Assembly (NCBI GenBank): GCA_018806985.1
Contig: JADANN010000401.1
Span: forward strand, 2,294,001 to 2,358,000
Direction of reading: 5' to 3'
Length of the DNA stretch: 64,000 nt
DNA from: Angiostrongylus vasorum
Lineage: Eukaryota > Nematoda > Chromadorea > Rhabditida > Metastrongylidae
Made by a program: the position numbers and the translations under genes. Numbering within the stretch: the stretch's first letter is position 1; each line of letters starts with the position of its first letter. Shown here in pieces: positions 32,333-43,385 of the stretch. The notes under the pieces were generated by a model that did not search any database, was not told the DNA's origin, and was given only the letters and a program-made list of their open reading frames with translations.

Positions 32333-35300
32333 ATGTTAGCTGTGATTGGACTGGTCGTCGTTGTTGTACCGGCTTCACTCTGGCTTTATTCTAAGCTCAC
32401 CGCTCAGGTATGATGTAATCATCTCAGTCGTTTATAGTTTATCTGTCTTCAGAAGCTGATAGTTATTTGGTAGAAAAAAGAAAAAGCTGCAAAAATACTA
32501 GGATTTCTTTCTTATACTTCTTGCTCATTTTTTTTCCTTTTCTTTTACTCCCTTCTCTTTCTCTTCTTCTTTTTATATTGCGGTTTACTATAGATCATTG
32601 GTTTCGATAGGAATGCAAAGTGATGTCAACCCATGCATGTACTGTGTTATACACATTACAATCGTGAGAAAGCAAATGTTACTCGGATTTCCTGGATCGT
32701 GCAGACTCCTGTAAAACTTCCATTGGACTTCTATTTTGATGCTTAAGCAAGTTGGACTTCTATTTTGATGGTTGGGCAAGTTCTCTTCAGAGTCCTAACA
32801 TGGGCTTGAGGACCAAATGGGTAGAATAAGTTCTCTTTGTGTTCAGCTTATATGTCCTGCTGAACATTTCATTTCTTGTGGTGTATCCACATGAAGTCTA
32901 CACAGTGAATGCCCTTGTATGGATAAAATTAGACCTTTGAAACTGATTAATTAGGAATAAAGTTTAGTGTCCCCTAAAATAATTAGGATTCGAAGATAAG
33001 ATTACATGAACGATTTCATGGATTTCGGAACTTTGATCAAGTAAGGAACAATCGTCCATTATCACCTGTTATGTAACAATTAGCCTAGCATGATGTTAGC
33101 TGGTGAAAATTTGTTGTAAATTATAGATTAAAGTGGACTAAGAGAACAAAAAGGGCGTGTGTAGCGCATTGGTCGGAGGTGCCCTGGAATACACGTGGGA
33201 TCGATCCAAGTGCCCCAGGCCCACCAAGCCTTTCATGCCCTCGGGGACGAATTAGTACCAGACTTGTTTGGGAGGATTAGCAGCACTGGCTCGATACATC
33301 GGTACTCATCGCGAGTCACCATGAAAGCCAGATCTGCATTCAATCACCTCCAAACGATGCTTAATGTAGTCGAGTACATGGTGCATCTTTCAGGGATTGA
33401 TATGCGCCGAGAGCTTTATCCGGTTATCCTTTAAGAGAACAAGATACATCAGTGTGAGGTTGTAGTAGCGTTTGTGTAGGTTGAATGAATTAGTTTTGCA
33501 AGCTTGTTTTGTGATTTTTAAAAAGTGGGGTAATTTATCCCTAGTTTAAATTTTCGTATACAATGAGAATAGACTTGAAAGCTTGCAGTCACGAAAACCA
33601 GCATCCACTAATGATTTATGACACATTGTAACTGTTGAGAGCTCTCGGGTACCGAATTGTAATGTACATCGAGGTTTTGTTTCCTAGCAGGATCTCCTAT
33701 GGCGAGAAATTCAGTTGACAGAGCAATCAAGATTATGAAAGATCCGCATGGTTTTTCATGGTTCGATGAGAAATGCCATTCAAGTACTCAAGTGTGCATA
33801 ATTACAGAAGCCAAGGATCTATGCAAAACGGGGTGGCAAGCTGTTGAAGCGTGTTGAGAATTACTTACCGGTATTGAAAAAGGTTAGTCCCTATCTAGGT
33901 TTTTATTTACCTTAGTTATTCTACTATAAAGTTTTTGGGAAGTACGGTAGTACCAATATGATGAATCCTCATTCACACTCCAGCTGTCGTTCTACTCTTT
34001 TCACCTTCACAGCTTTGGGGAAATTTCTATTGGATCGACTTTTTCAATTCCTAAGTTGATCTATAGCAATATTACATCTTTTTTCACAAAAGCAATTATT
34101 ATGGTACCGTGTACTGCTTAAATTTGATAGATTGTCGTGGTGTATTCTTCCTTAATAGGGAGCGTGTAGAGCAGTGGTCGGAGGCGTCCTGCAATACACA
34201 AGGGAACTATCCACGCACCCCAGTCCCAGTAAGCCTTCCATCCCTCTGGGGTCGGCAAATTGGTACCAAACTTGTCTGTGAGGATAGCAGCATTGACTCA
34301 TTGCAGCGGTAGGCCACCGCGAGTTATTGTCAAAGGGCAGATACGCATCTAATCACCTCCAATGATGCTTAGTGAAGTCATTTGCATGGCGCATCCCTCA
34401 GAGACTGATCAACGCCGAGAGCCTAATCCTTTTTTTCATCGATTTTAGGAGGGTTCTTTTGAATCGTCTGGAATAACGTCTTGAGAGAAAAACTTTCTTA
34501 GTAACTTGAAGCGGAAGGTAATCGTGGAAGATGTATTTGATCGAAGGACACTTTACTCGGCTAGAAGCGTCGTGGTCATTGTTGAACTGTTCGACGCGTT
34601 CGTTATTGTTTCTAAAATTCTAAGTACATTGTTCAAACAGAACAGTGAAAATATTGTAGAGGTGTCATAGGGTGATGAAGAATTTTTGATAAGCTGGTTT
34701 TATCCCGTCATTTTGAAGTTATGCTCTCGACTTCAGGTTTATTTTCCGCCTTGGTGGTGTCCGTTTGGTGATGTGCAAACGATTGTGAGTGGTGCACTAC
34801 GCAAATGTCCTCAGTTACCTTTTGTAAGGTAAGCTTACATTGTTAGTCAGTAATTTAATCCCTTACTTTCTTAAGTGTTTGTTCTGTAATCTAAAGATCT
34901 TGATCTTTGTTTTTTTACCCACCCCTTTGTTTCTCCTTGGATCCGTTTCCAATTCTAACTCTTAATCAGGTGTAGTTCTATCTAGGGAAGTGATTGAATT
35001 CGCTGATGGCGGTGCACTGGGTATCGACTGGTTACATCCAAATGACTGTGAAGATGATGCGCCAATAATTTTATTTTTACCGGGAATAACAGGTCTCCTT
35101 CCTTTCTTTATAACTTTGTTCTTTCATTTTTTGAACGAACTGATGCTTATTTTCAAACATGTCGCTAATTATATCGAAACGCTGTCTTCGTATGTTCCAG
35201 TTCTGCTTTGACTTAGCGTAGTAAGAATGGAAGTACTACACTTCTTATAGTGATTACGCGAATTAGGGATATGTTGGCGTGGAGAACGTTGTCGGGTTGA

Positions 35301-38300
35301 TCTCTTTTTTGCCGTGACTACTTATGTTCTTAATTCATTCTGTTACTCAATGGCAATTCGTTTATCTTTTATGCAAAAAGCTAAAGAAAACGATAAAACT
35401 TTCGGCGTTGGTTAATCCCTGAGGGATGTCCCCGTGCATTCGTACTCCTTAAGCATCGTTTGGAGGTCAGTGAATGCAAATCTGGTATTTACAATGACTC
35501 GCGGTGGCCTACCGATGTATCAAGCCAGTGCTATACTCCTGAGAACTCTGGTACCAATTTGCCGACCCCTGAGGGTTGGAGGGCTTGCTGGGTTTTGGAC
35601 GTGGGTATCGAACCCCTTTGTATTGAGCGGCGCCTCCAACCACTGTGCCACACGCGTCCATCTTCCATGTACAATGTATAATTTCCATTTCTGACAATTG
35701 GCACTCATTTGCGCTTTCTTCCTTGGAGCTAGATTCGCTCTATAAAATGCAACGGCTAAAATCCATGCATAGAACGGAAATTCACGTTCTAAACACTGAT
35801 ATTTGGTTAGCAAAATGAAGAGAATTGTACCGTGGTTGAAATCTATTACACCAACCAATAGATTCTGTGAAATTTCGAGGCTGTATTGGACGTATAAACG
35901 CTAAGAAATTGCTTATTTCGATTGTGAAAGTGTTCTGGGTCGAATCTTTGTTCCTTCAACTTTTTTTAAGGTTCAACTCGGGATTGCGCATATATACTGT
36001 ATCCAGCACAGGAAATATGTGCGCGTAAATGGCGAACGGTCGTTTATAATCCTCGAGGACTTGGAGGAGTTCATCTTCGCAATAAGATGTAGGTTGTGGT
36101 CGTGTGCTGTGATCTGTTTATGTTAAGCTTTTGATTCTATAGAACCTTTTTTTTACAAATTGAAGGGCCAAATACATGTTCTTAATTTCTCTTGTGGATT
36201 TTTAAGTCTTCTTTTAACGCTCGTGCGATGATGCGCAATCTCGGGTTCGTTGATAATGGAGCGAGGACAAATATCCAGCCTTTATGGAGTTGCTGCTATT
36301 TTGCAAATAAACAGTAGTTTTTCGATAACTAGAGGACTGTTGTGAGTTGGGTGTTGTGAACGTGAGTGGATTGTGGAAAAGAGTTGAGTGCTCTATCGTT
36401 CACTGGATATGATTGAAAAAAGGATAAAGCTCTCGGCTTTGATCAATCCTGAGGGATGCGTCATGCATTCGACTTCATTAAGTATCGTTGGAGGTGATTG
36501 AATGCACATCTGGCTTTTACTAAAGACTCGCTGTGGCCTGTCGATGTATCGAGCCAGTGCTGCTATCCTCCCAGACTCGAGCCAGTGCTGCTATCCTCCC
36601 AGAGAAGTCTGCTATCAATTTGCCGACTCTGGAGGGATGGAGGGCTTAGTGGGCCTGGGGCGCGGGGATCGACCCCATGTATATTGCAGTGCGCTTCCGA
36701 CCATTGCGCTATACGCTCCCCCTATACCGCTAATAGTGATATTCATTATGCTATTTACTGGATATTACAATGGTCCATCGTACAAACACTTTTCTATCAG
36801 TACTTGGAAGTGTTTTGCAACTTATGGATCTTTATTTCAGTATTTTTTTATACACGCACATTATACGATAACTATCGTACACTATACCCAAATTTTTTGG
36901 CTAGTGGACTCGTTCGAAAAACGGTTTCTTTTGTATATTGATTGTAAATACAACAGGATTTGGTGCATTCTTATTGCATTCTTATCATTTGCAGTAGAAA
37001 TTTTCCGTTCACCATCAGAGATTACTAATGATTCGAACGCTGCTGGTGCATTCATTACAGTTGTAGGTTTGATAATAGCACACCGGTACCTACCGTTATC
37101 TAGGTTTAGATCGGAGTGGTATGGTCTTTCCAGAATTCCTGGGGTATGTCTTTTAATACTGGTACTAAACCTGGGTTTTTACGTATTTCTAGGGGCAGAA
37201 TAGAGCTTTTCGTGACCAACGTCCAGTACAACATCAGTGTTCAATAAGCTATCAGTTGGTAACAAAAACTGAAGGGAAATAGTTCTATGTATTATAACAA
37301 ATCATCGGAAGGAAAATGAGACCTAAAAGGGGTCTTACTGGCCGCTTCCGCAGAGCCATTAGGGCATCTATAGTTGTCACTCGTGGCGAGATTGTTAAAA
37401 TACACGGTTTAGAGCGAATTAAAAACACTTTGTATACGAACGGCTCTCGAAGGCGTCTTCTAAGATGGCTTTTTTTTTGAATCATGAATTGACAATGCCT
37501 CGATTTCGTTTCGAGACCTGAATTTTGAACCAGCACATTGTACTCAGTACAAATTCCTTCGGATCTGGATGAGTTACATTTGTAGCAAACTATTTGTCTT
37601 TTAGCGGAGAGAAACACAAAGTAAGGGCCTTAGTGGTGCAGTGGGTAATACGCCAGCCCCTGGAAAGAGTAGTCGTGGTTCGGTCTGGCCTGGGGTCCAA
37701 GTTTTGCGAATATCTTAGCATCTTTGTGGTTGTATTTGTCTTTTTATTTAGTAGGTATGGTATATACAGTGTGTCATTTTTTTTACAACTTAGTATTTCA
37801 GAACATACAATTCAGTTCGCCATCACGATCTTGCTGAGGTTATCCAACGGATCTCATGTAAATATCCGAAAGCTAAAATAATTGGTTGTGGATTCAGTAT
37901 GGGAGGAATGGTGCTATTCAATTACCTGGCTACCTGTACTGCAGAATCTGCCATTCTATGTGGTGCGCTCGTTGTCTCTGCCCCATATGATCCATCTTCG
38001 ACTACTAACTCTTTAGAAGTAGCTATTTCGACCACCATAGTTTTCTGCTATTAAGTTCTATTAAAATATTCAAAAAATTTCTCCTAGAGAAACGCAAGAA
38101 CTAAACAGCAAGGCAGAATCTCTTTTCAGAGCTTCTTTGCTAGGCATACCTATAACCGTCACATCACAAGAAAGTTGGTTGCTTTTGCAGAAAAGTGAGC
38201 AGTCGTAAGAGTTTATTTTTGATTTGTTCGAGGATATTTGGCTGTGTTCATCACACTGATTCAACTTGATTGTAGGTGGGCTGTGCATGTTTCTCCTAGA

Positions 38301-41300
38301 CTTGCAGGTATAAGGAGCACTTCGAGAATCACGAAGTTATGGACTTCGATCACGTTTTGAAGTCGGTGACTATACGAGAGTTCGATGCCAGATTTACTGC
38401 TCCACTTTTCGGATACGACTCTGTTGATCATTACTATGACCATGCAGCACTCAACAAAAAAGGTGTTCTTCGTGTTCGCTCCCATCTTTCTAACATGAAT
38501 TAACCAAAGTCAAAAGATAAAGAGATTTAGGTACTGTCAAAACTGGTCAAAGTGGATCTTCTTTAGATTCTTCATCAGCTCATGAAGATCATATTTATTC
38601 TTTTAAGCAGTTCTTTTCAAAGTATTTGAAATGTTACCTTTTCTCAACACCGACTTTCTGTTAACCTAGACACAGATCAATAATTCGCTTTTTTTCTCGA
38701 TGAGTACGCACGAGGTTGTCATTATACTATCTATTAATAGTAGCTGACGTTTTGGCTAATTTTGACTTCTTCAGACCCCCGGAAAGGTCACGTTGACTGC
38801 AGTATAAGCCAAATACCTCAGTAAAGTCAACAGAAAAGCAACGAAGTCTGGATCTAAAGTGAATTAGAAGCAAAACGGCTTCTTAACACAATCACCATAT
38901 TTCTGGGAGTCTTTCACTGAGTCATCCATGTGGGAACAAATCGTGCAGAGTTCGGTTGGATGGGTAATGTACCTCTCTCACATTAAGAAAGTAGGCTGTG
39001 GTTATTGAGTGAGATCACGCATGATAGTGAGGCGTCCCTCCTTACTGTTCGTTTTTTGGATTCTCGGAATTTATCGTGAATGCTTCAAGGATTTTTTAAA
39101 TTCCTATGCAAGAATGGTAACTTCTACCTCAAAATCTTCCCTGTTATGTCTCTGTGCCTTATGCGCGTGGAGTATCTGGTTTAACTTTATGTTTACCTAT
39201 TAGATGTTGTTAAATATAGAAGCAGAGTAGTCTACTCGTTTCGTTAATGTATTCCCTCTGCGTACGCTTTACAAAGGAAGAGGTATATAGTACACGAATC
39301 TATGCAATCAACGTCTCTTTCGCTAGTGCACATTGCGCAGATTTGCACTGTGCATAGACAGTCGTACGTACGGTTACAAAGTAGCTGAAATCTTAGAGTG
39401 TTCAATGTTATGTCAATCACTGCTACCGATTCCTCTTTTTCCGATTTATATTTTTTTGGGTCGTCGACGCAATACGCGTCCTAACGGCGCGCACGTGATA
39501 GAGTCCTTCGACATGACCACCTTTGAGACGTGTCGAATGACTCCGCTATACGCGCCACTTCAGGAGCTCCCGGCTGTTTTAGAGAGGTGCTTGAACTGTC
39601 CAATCTTTATATAGTCCGGAAAGTATTTCGCACAAATGAAAGGGTTGCCAATGGGACAGCGAATGACACCAAGCCGTACCTCTGCCATTATGTTAGAGAT
39701 GGAAGATCCACTAGTCGATCTAAGCCCATTACTCTACCATAGATATGTAGATGATTGTTTTATCATCGCTAAACGCAAGAGGAGATGGACAAACATTTCG
39801 AGTTGTTGAACGAACAATCAGAGTACATAACATCCAGCCGAGAGAAATTGGAATAGAACTGGCTCCTATTTCTGAGTGTTCGAATTAAACTATCCGAAAA
39901 CGGCTGCATCACCTAGTGTTACAGGAAAGCCAAGTGATAAAAACGTATTGGATCATTGTGTTTCCTCTCATCACGCTCACACATAAAGAACGCTTGTGAA
40001 GATCATGTTCCATACAGTCACCACTGTTCATAGAGGAAGAGAGAGGAAGGAAAAATCGCTTGAATTGGTGAGGAAAATAACCGTTTTCAATTATTCCGAA
40101 GCCATGGCTCCTCGGGATAGATTTAGGGGAAGAACCACTCTCCCTAACGATGTGTCTAACGGGAATAGGATACCGTTCATCCTTCCCTTCATTTCCAACG
40201 AAATGATCACATGAAATTTTGCTTAAAAAGAGCCAGTTTAGAGAAATCTGTAGAAATACGACCGAGTATTCTAAAGCGTCAGATAATTACTGTTTGTATG
40301 ACCGTCTATGTACAACTCAAAACTGCATTATACGATGACTGTATGAGTTCTGGTACAATTTATCTGATCTCCAGTAAAACGTGAGGGGACGAATACACTG
40401 GTGCGAAGGGTAGACCACTCTGCATCCGTATAGAGGAACCTATTGGGAGACCTGTTGGGTAATTAAAGTTATGCCAGGTATAGCACTAGACCCTGGGAGG
40501 GCACAGACACATAAGGATAAGATTTTAAATTGAAGTTATCATTCCAGCACAGAAATCTAAAACTATAGCGCGTAAAACCTTCGAGACATCCTCGATAATT
40601 CCCAAGAATCAAAGAGTGAACCGTTGTGAGGGATGTCTCACTGTCACTCGTTGTTTCATACAGTATCTCAAACTGATATTTAAACTTGAGAGGTAACACT
40701 GCATCAGGTACGTGTGAACTCTGAGCGGTTGGTTTACACGTGTAAGATTCAATGCAAGAGTCGTAGAGAACGGCTAACATGTGAAGAAGCTGTTTTCGTC
40801 CTAGTGCGACTGAAATTTGAGTTTCGTGGCTTTTCCGTTGAGATCATGGAGGTGTTTTACTGACTAGGCTGCAGCTAACTTGACCTTTTCAGGGTCTGAA
40901 AAAGGCGAAATTCACCGAACCGTCAACTGCTGTTAATAAATAGTAAAATAGCAACGTTTATGGTCGTCAAGAAAGTAACGAATTGTTACCTTTTCTTTTT
41001 TTCGCTGTATGTTACATGTTTTTTTTAAATCAATCTTACGCTGTATTGAGTTCTAAATTATGTCACTTTAAGGTGGGGAGAATCCCGATTCCAACTCTTT
41101 GCCTTAATGCCGATGATGATTGCTTCAGTCCAAGTAACGGTATGTGCGGACCACGTGTATTACATTTCTGAAATGTCTTTGTTAGTTATATAACTGCCTT
41201 TCTCAGGTTCAAGAATGATCTTTCTGGATGTCAAGTTTATACCCTTGCTGTTATTTTTTTGCTTTTATTATATTGTTATTATTTCTAGCAATATTATATA

Positions 41301-41551
41301 ATTATCTTTGAAACATAAATTCTCCCATGAATTTCCTTGTGGTTGTTTTAATTCGCCAAATTTCTTCTATCAATGGATAACTTACAGCAATCCCTACATT
41401 CGAGATGAGCGAAAGCGATTCGGTGGTGGGCGTTGTTACTCACGGAGGCGGTCACACTGCATTCTTACAGACGACCAACCCGAACCATGGTAGTCTGGTC
41501 GATCAGATACTCATTGAATGGGCGAACATGCTCATCAATGATCTAGATTAA
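32333..41551 (+). CDS. ABHD1/ABHD3-type alpha/beta hydrolase, ten exons
   Basis: Exons: 32333-32407, 33808-33882, 34737-34828, 34986-35092, 35971-36088, 37802-38018, 38130-38194, 38308-38462, 41073-41139, 41388-41551; about 377 residues (human ABHD3 is slightly over 400). Residues 3-20 form a membrane anchor. Family marks in order: FPPWWCPFGDVQTI (about 53-66), ADGGALGIDW, LFLPGITG, VVYNPRGLGG, GCGFSMGG with nucleophile Ser188, TIREFDARFT, LCLNADDD with the acid Asp near 315-317, and HGGGHTAFL with His346. The family acts on membrane lipids (phospholipase or acylester hydrolase), anchored with the catalytic domain exposed; substrate here is inferred. All junction phases agree except exon 8 to 9, which is off by one base at an A6 run (38456-38461). 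Either a run-length error, an unusual donor or a disabling frameshift. Confidence 0.88.
32706..32775 (+). repeat. tandem duplication of ~30 bp in intron 1
   Basis: TTGGACTTCTATTTTGATG, followed by CTTAAGCAAG and then again TTGGACTTCTATTTTGATG with GTTGGGCAAG. Two units, no further copies. Confidence 0.7.
33153..33435 (+). mobile_element. tRNA-derived SINE-A in ABHD intron 1
   Basis: The head GGGCGTGTGTAGCGCATTGG, the B-box-like GGGATCGATCC, then CCACCAAGCCTTTCATGCCC, GACTTGTTTGGGAGGATTAG, TCGATACATCGGTA and the tail GGGATTGATATGCGCCGAGA, TTTATCC. Near full length. Confidence 0.75.
33645..33720 (-). repeat. repeat family D scrap
   Basis: GTACCGAATTGTAATGTACA and CAGGATCTCCTATGGCGAGA follow the same spacing as the 3' end of family D in reverse orientation (compare 23740-23815). 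Short and diverged. Confidence 0.4.
34158..34440 (+). mobile_element. tRNA-derived SINE-A in ABHD intron 2
   Basis: GGGAGCGTGTAGAGCAGTGG, GGTCGGCAAATTGGTACC, AAACTTGTCTGTGAGGATAG, GCGGTAGGCCACCGCGAG and ACTGATCAACGCCGAGAGCC. Full-length layout. Confidence 0.75.
35403..35668 (-). mobile_element. tRNA-derived SINE-A in ABHD intron 4
   Basis: Reverse copy: GGTTAATCCCTGAGGGATG, GACTCGCGGTGGCCTACCG, CCAATTTGCCGACCCC, GTATCGAACCCC (B-box complement) and CACTGTGCCACACGCG (A-box complement). ORFs reading through it on both strands are repeat-derived. Confidence 0.75.
36425..36722 (-). mobile_element. tRNA-derived SINE-A with internal tandem duplication, ABHD intron 5
   Basis: Reverse copy with GATCAATCCTGAGGGATGCG, then GAGCCAGTGCTGCTATCCTC twice in tandem (about 36550-36603), then TTTGCCGACTCTGGAGG, GGGATCGACCCCATG and CATTGCGCTATACGCTCCC. 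The 233-codon open frame over it is SINE plus flank, not a gene. Confidence 0.75.
37622..37745 (+). mobile_element. tRNA-derived SINE-B in ABHD intron 5
   Basis: The A-box-like TTAGTGGTGCAGTGGGTAAT and B-box-like GTGGTTCGGTC are followed by CCAAGTTTTGCGAATATCTT and AGCATCTTTGTGGTTG. Ends about 55 bases before exon 6. Confidence 0.65.
38650..39443 (-). mobile_element. PLE fragment (GIY-YIG end), ABHD intron 8
   Basis: Complement of the GIY-YIG half of the PLE. CTACCGATTCCTCTTTTTCC at its 5' end corresponds to 25100 in the other minus copy; TGCATAGACAGTCGTACGTA corresponds to the RNRLYDRLCET codons. The minus translation keeps LEVFW-like positions but is interrupted by stops. It ends with a hammerhead-like motif (38742-38779) and the tail GGTTAACAGAAAGTCGG-type complement near 38655. 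Confidence 0.6.
38742..38779 (-). ncRNA. hammerhead-like motif of the 38.65 kb PLE fragment
   Basis: Minus strand: GGGTCTGAAGA, AGTCAAAATTAGCC, AAAACGTC, AGCTAC. The CTGANGA box, GTC and AGCT survive; stem II is lost and GAAA is AAAA. Confidence 0.5.
39445..40930 (+). mobile_element. PLE pseudogene, RT through GIY-YIG, ABHD intron 8
   Basis: Plus strand. HVIESFDMTTF corresponds to RT motif A; after a frameshift, GKYFAQMKGLPMGQRMTP is motif B and YHRYVDDCFIIAKRK is the YVDD catalytic motif C. Next come MDKHFELLNEQSEYI and, near 40.3 kb, YDDCMSSGTIYLIS and GDEYTGAKGRPLCIRIEE, a GIY-YIG core with YIG changed to YTG. Multiple stops and shifts show it is dead. It ends near a degenerate hammerhead-like motif (40892-40926). 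It stands head to head with the minus fragment at 38650-39443. Confidence 0.72.
40892..40926 (+). ncRNA. hammerhead-like motif, degenerate
   Basis: GGGT, CTGAAAA, AGGCGAAATTCACC, GAACCGTC, AACT. It lies where the PLE copies place their ribozyme motif relative to the endonuclease end. Both conserved boxes are damaged. Confidence 0.4.
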
Positions 41552-41559
41552 TTTACTGA

Positions 41560-42095
41560 CTCGATGTAGTGAATTATTACTGATTGCTTTCAGAGAGGAT
41601 TTTTAATTCCATATGCAGTTAGGTCTCAAAGATCCTTATTGTGTTGTCAAACTCAATAGTTCACGTTCATTGTCAACAACTTTTTCACTCACAGCTGTGG
41701 TTTAGGCCATTTTTCGTTTGTAATAGTTGGTTGTTCCCATGTTGTTTCTGAACTCAACGAATCCAATTTTAGCTGCTTTATTCCTTAAAAATACCCAGGT
41801 GCCTATGTCATTTTGATAGATACCTTCACGAAAATATTTGTGGACTGAAGTGACTAACTATATAAATGTCGGTCGCTTTGGTTTATGTTATAGGAGCTGA
41901 CATAGTGAATAGTTATTGAGTAGTTTTGTAGTAGAGCTTATTTAATTTCTTAGGACTTTTAACGTTCTTAGGCATTCCATTTCAGTAGTCGTGTGTTCTT
42001 GTTGCTGTTAGGAAGAAATGAAGCTTAAAGCAGTTATTGAGATTTCTACAAGACATTTTGATTAGTAAGCTTGTCTCCCCTCTAGTCATAAGAGC
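41560..42095. other. 3' flank of ABHD gene
   Basis: No AATAAA within 400 bases of the stop at 41551; a variant signal must be used if the transcript ends here. The remainder is AT-rich and featureless. Confidence 0.35.
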
Positions 42096-42575
42096 TCATT
42101 GTTCTGATTGATTCTGATAGAAATGAAAATGTATAGTTTGCTGTTTCGTTATCATCGAACCCCTTGGCAGGTCATCAATAAATTCTCCATTCGGTTTTTC
42201 TGCCATGGCTGTATGAAGTCCATTCGCTTGAAAGAGACGCAGAACTCCATAATTTTCCTGTGAATCATGTGTTCCCACTATTTCTAACGGGAAGTTGCCA
42301 ACGGACCTCATGGGGCTCTCTCAAAGTATTCATGAGACTCATTTGTTGGAGATGTGCACCGAAGAATTCCCAGGTGTTCTGCGTAGCATCTCTCAATCCC
42401 GTGACTGCAGATTGTTGAGCTAATGGATGTACATGGCACAGGGTACGATTGGCATAAATGCAAAGAAACATATGCACATATGCATGAATAAGGTTGCCCA
42501 TGATGTATTCATTAAATGTGTAATTCAATCCAGTGCCGATGAAAGCTCTTTTTTCGCTTGCGACTCAAGTTTAGC
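42096..42575 (-). CDS. unidentified minus-strand coding block with a frame change
   Basis: Two protein-like frames overlap at 42265-42311. The upstream one (to about 42570) reads FIGTGLNYTFNEYIMGNLIH, then CHVHPLAQQSAVTGLRD and WEFFGAHLQQMSLMNTLRE. The downstream one reads VGNFPLEIVGTHDSQENYGV, then LHTAMAEKPNGEFIDDLP and ends TGA at 42096. Both have balanced residue use, unlike the surrounding noise. The switch falls at GAGCCCCATGAGG near 42305. It could be a frameshifted exon, a base-call error in the C run, or two chance frames. Family not recognised. Confidence 0.33.
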
Positions 42576-43385
42576 ACATGCTCAGCATTGGCCCGTGATT
42601 AATGCCTTATCAGTAGTCTGTGGGTGGACCACATTTTGTTGTTACCAGCCTGCCTGAAGCTCTTCCTATGAAGTAGACAAGATACCTATGGTAAATAAGA
42701 ACAGGTGTTACCTTATGTAGTACCTTGATTCATCGCATATCCATTACGTATGCCGACCTTTGTGATACGATTCCGGGTGGTTTTTACTTCAATTATATGA
42801 ATTATCAATCCGCACTTCTATTTTGGACACAGCTTCACGTTAGAAATCGCATTGAAGGAGAATATTTGTTTTGAATTATTCAATCCATAACAGCTCGTCA
42901 AGAGAATTCTCACTACATTTCGCAACTGGAAGCAGAGTTATTTCTATCTTACCTGTGCGATCAATTCTTCACCTTAAGTTTCAATAGGAGTGAGCATCGC
43001 TCTCGTATCAGTGTCCATGGTGTCACATTTTGTAGTTAGTCGTTCCTTAGTTGCTAATAGAGAGGAAATGTGCTTTATTTCCTTTCACTTTTTTTCAGAA
43101 TGACATGATAATTGGTCTATTCAAGAAACAAGAGAGATGCATAACATCGTTCTAATGAGAGCCATTGGTGTTCTGTCCTTCGGTTGCCCTTAAAAGTAGT
43201 AAATTTGTGGCTTTGCTATGAAATTTGCTCGGATTTATAGGATCGTGGTAGGAAGCAACTAAAAAATCCACGGAGATAAGGATCGACTGTGACAAATGTG
43301 GACTATTCCTTTTACATGAGCCACCATCGTAGATATTCTGCGCATCTCCGTACTTCTTTAGTTCGATTCGTTTCCTCGTATTACT

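Noticed and set aside
34158..34230. Possible functional tRNA genes
   Set aside because: The A- and B-box-like segments at this and a dozen other sites are followed by a constant ~210 bp body and do not fold into a full cloverleaf; they are SINE heads.
35434..35694. Overlapping frames on both strands in ABHD intron 4
   Set aside because: All derive from the reverse SINE-A at 35403-35668.
36498..37203. 147- and 233-codon + strand open frames
   Set aside because: Both begin inside a reverse SINE-A and continue into AT-rich intron 5 of the ABHD gene; no splice or family support.
37285..37617. 110-codon minus-strand frame in ABHD intron 5
   Set aside because: Basic and protein-like in part (ALMALRKRPVRPLLG), but without splice sites or recognisable homology. 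It may be a transposon scrap.
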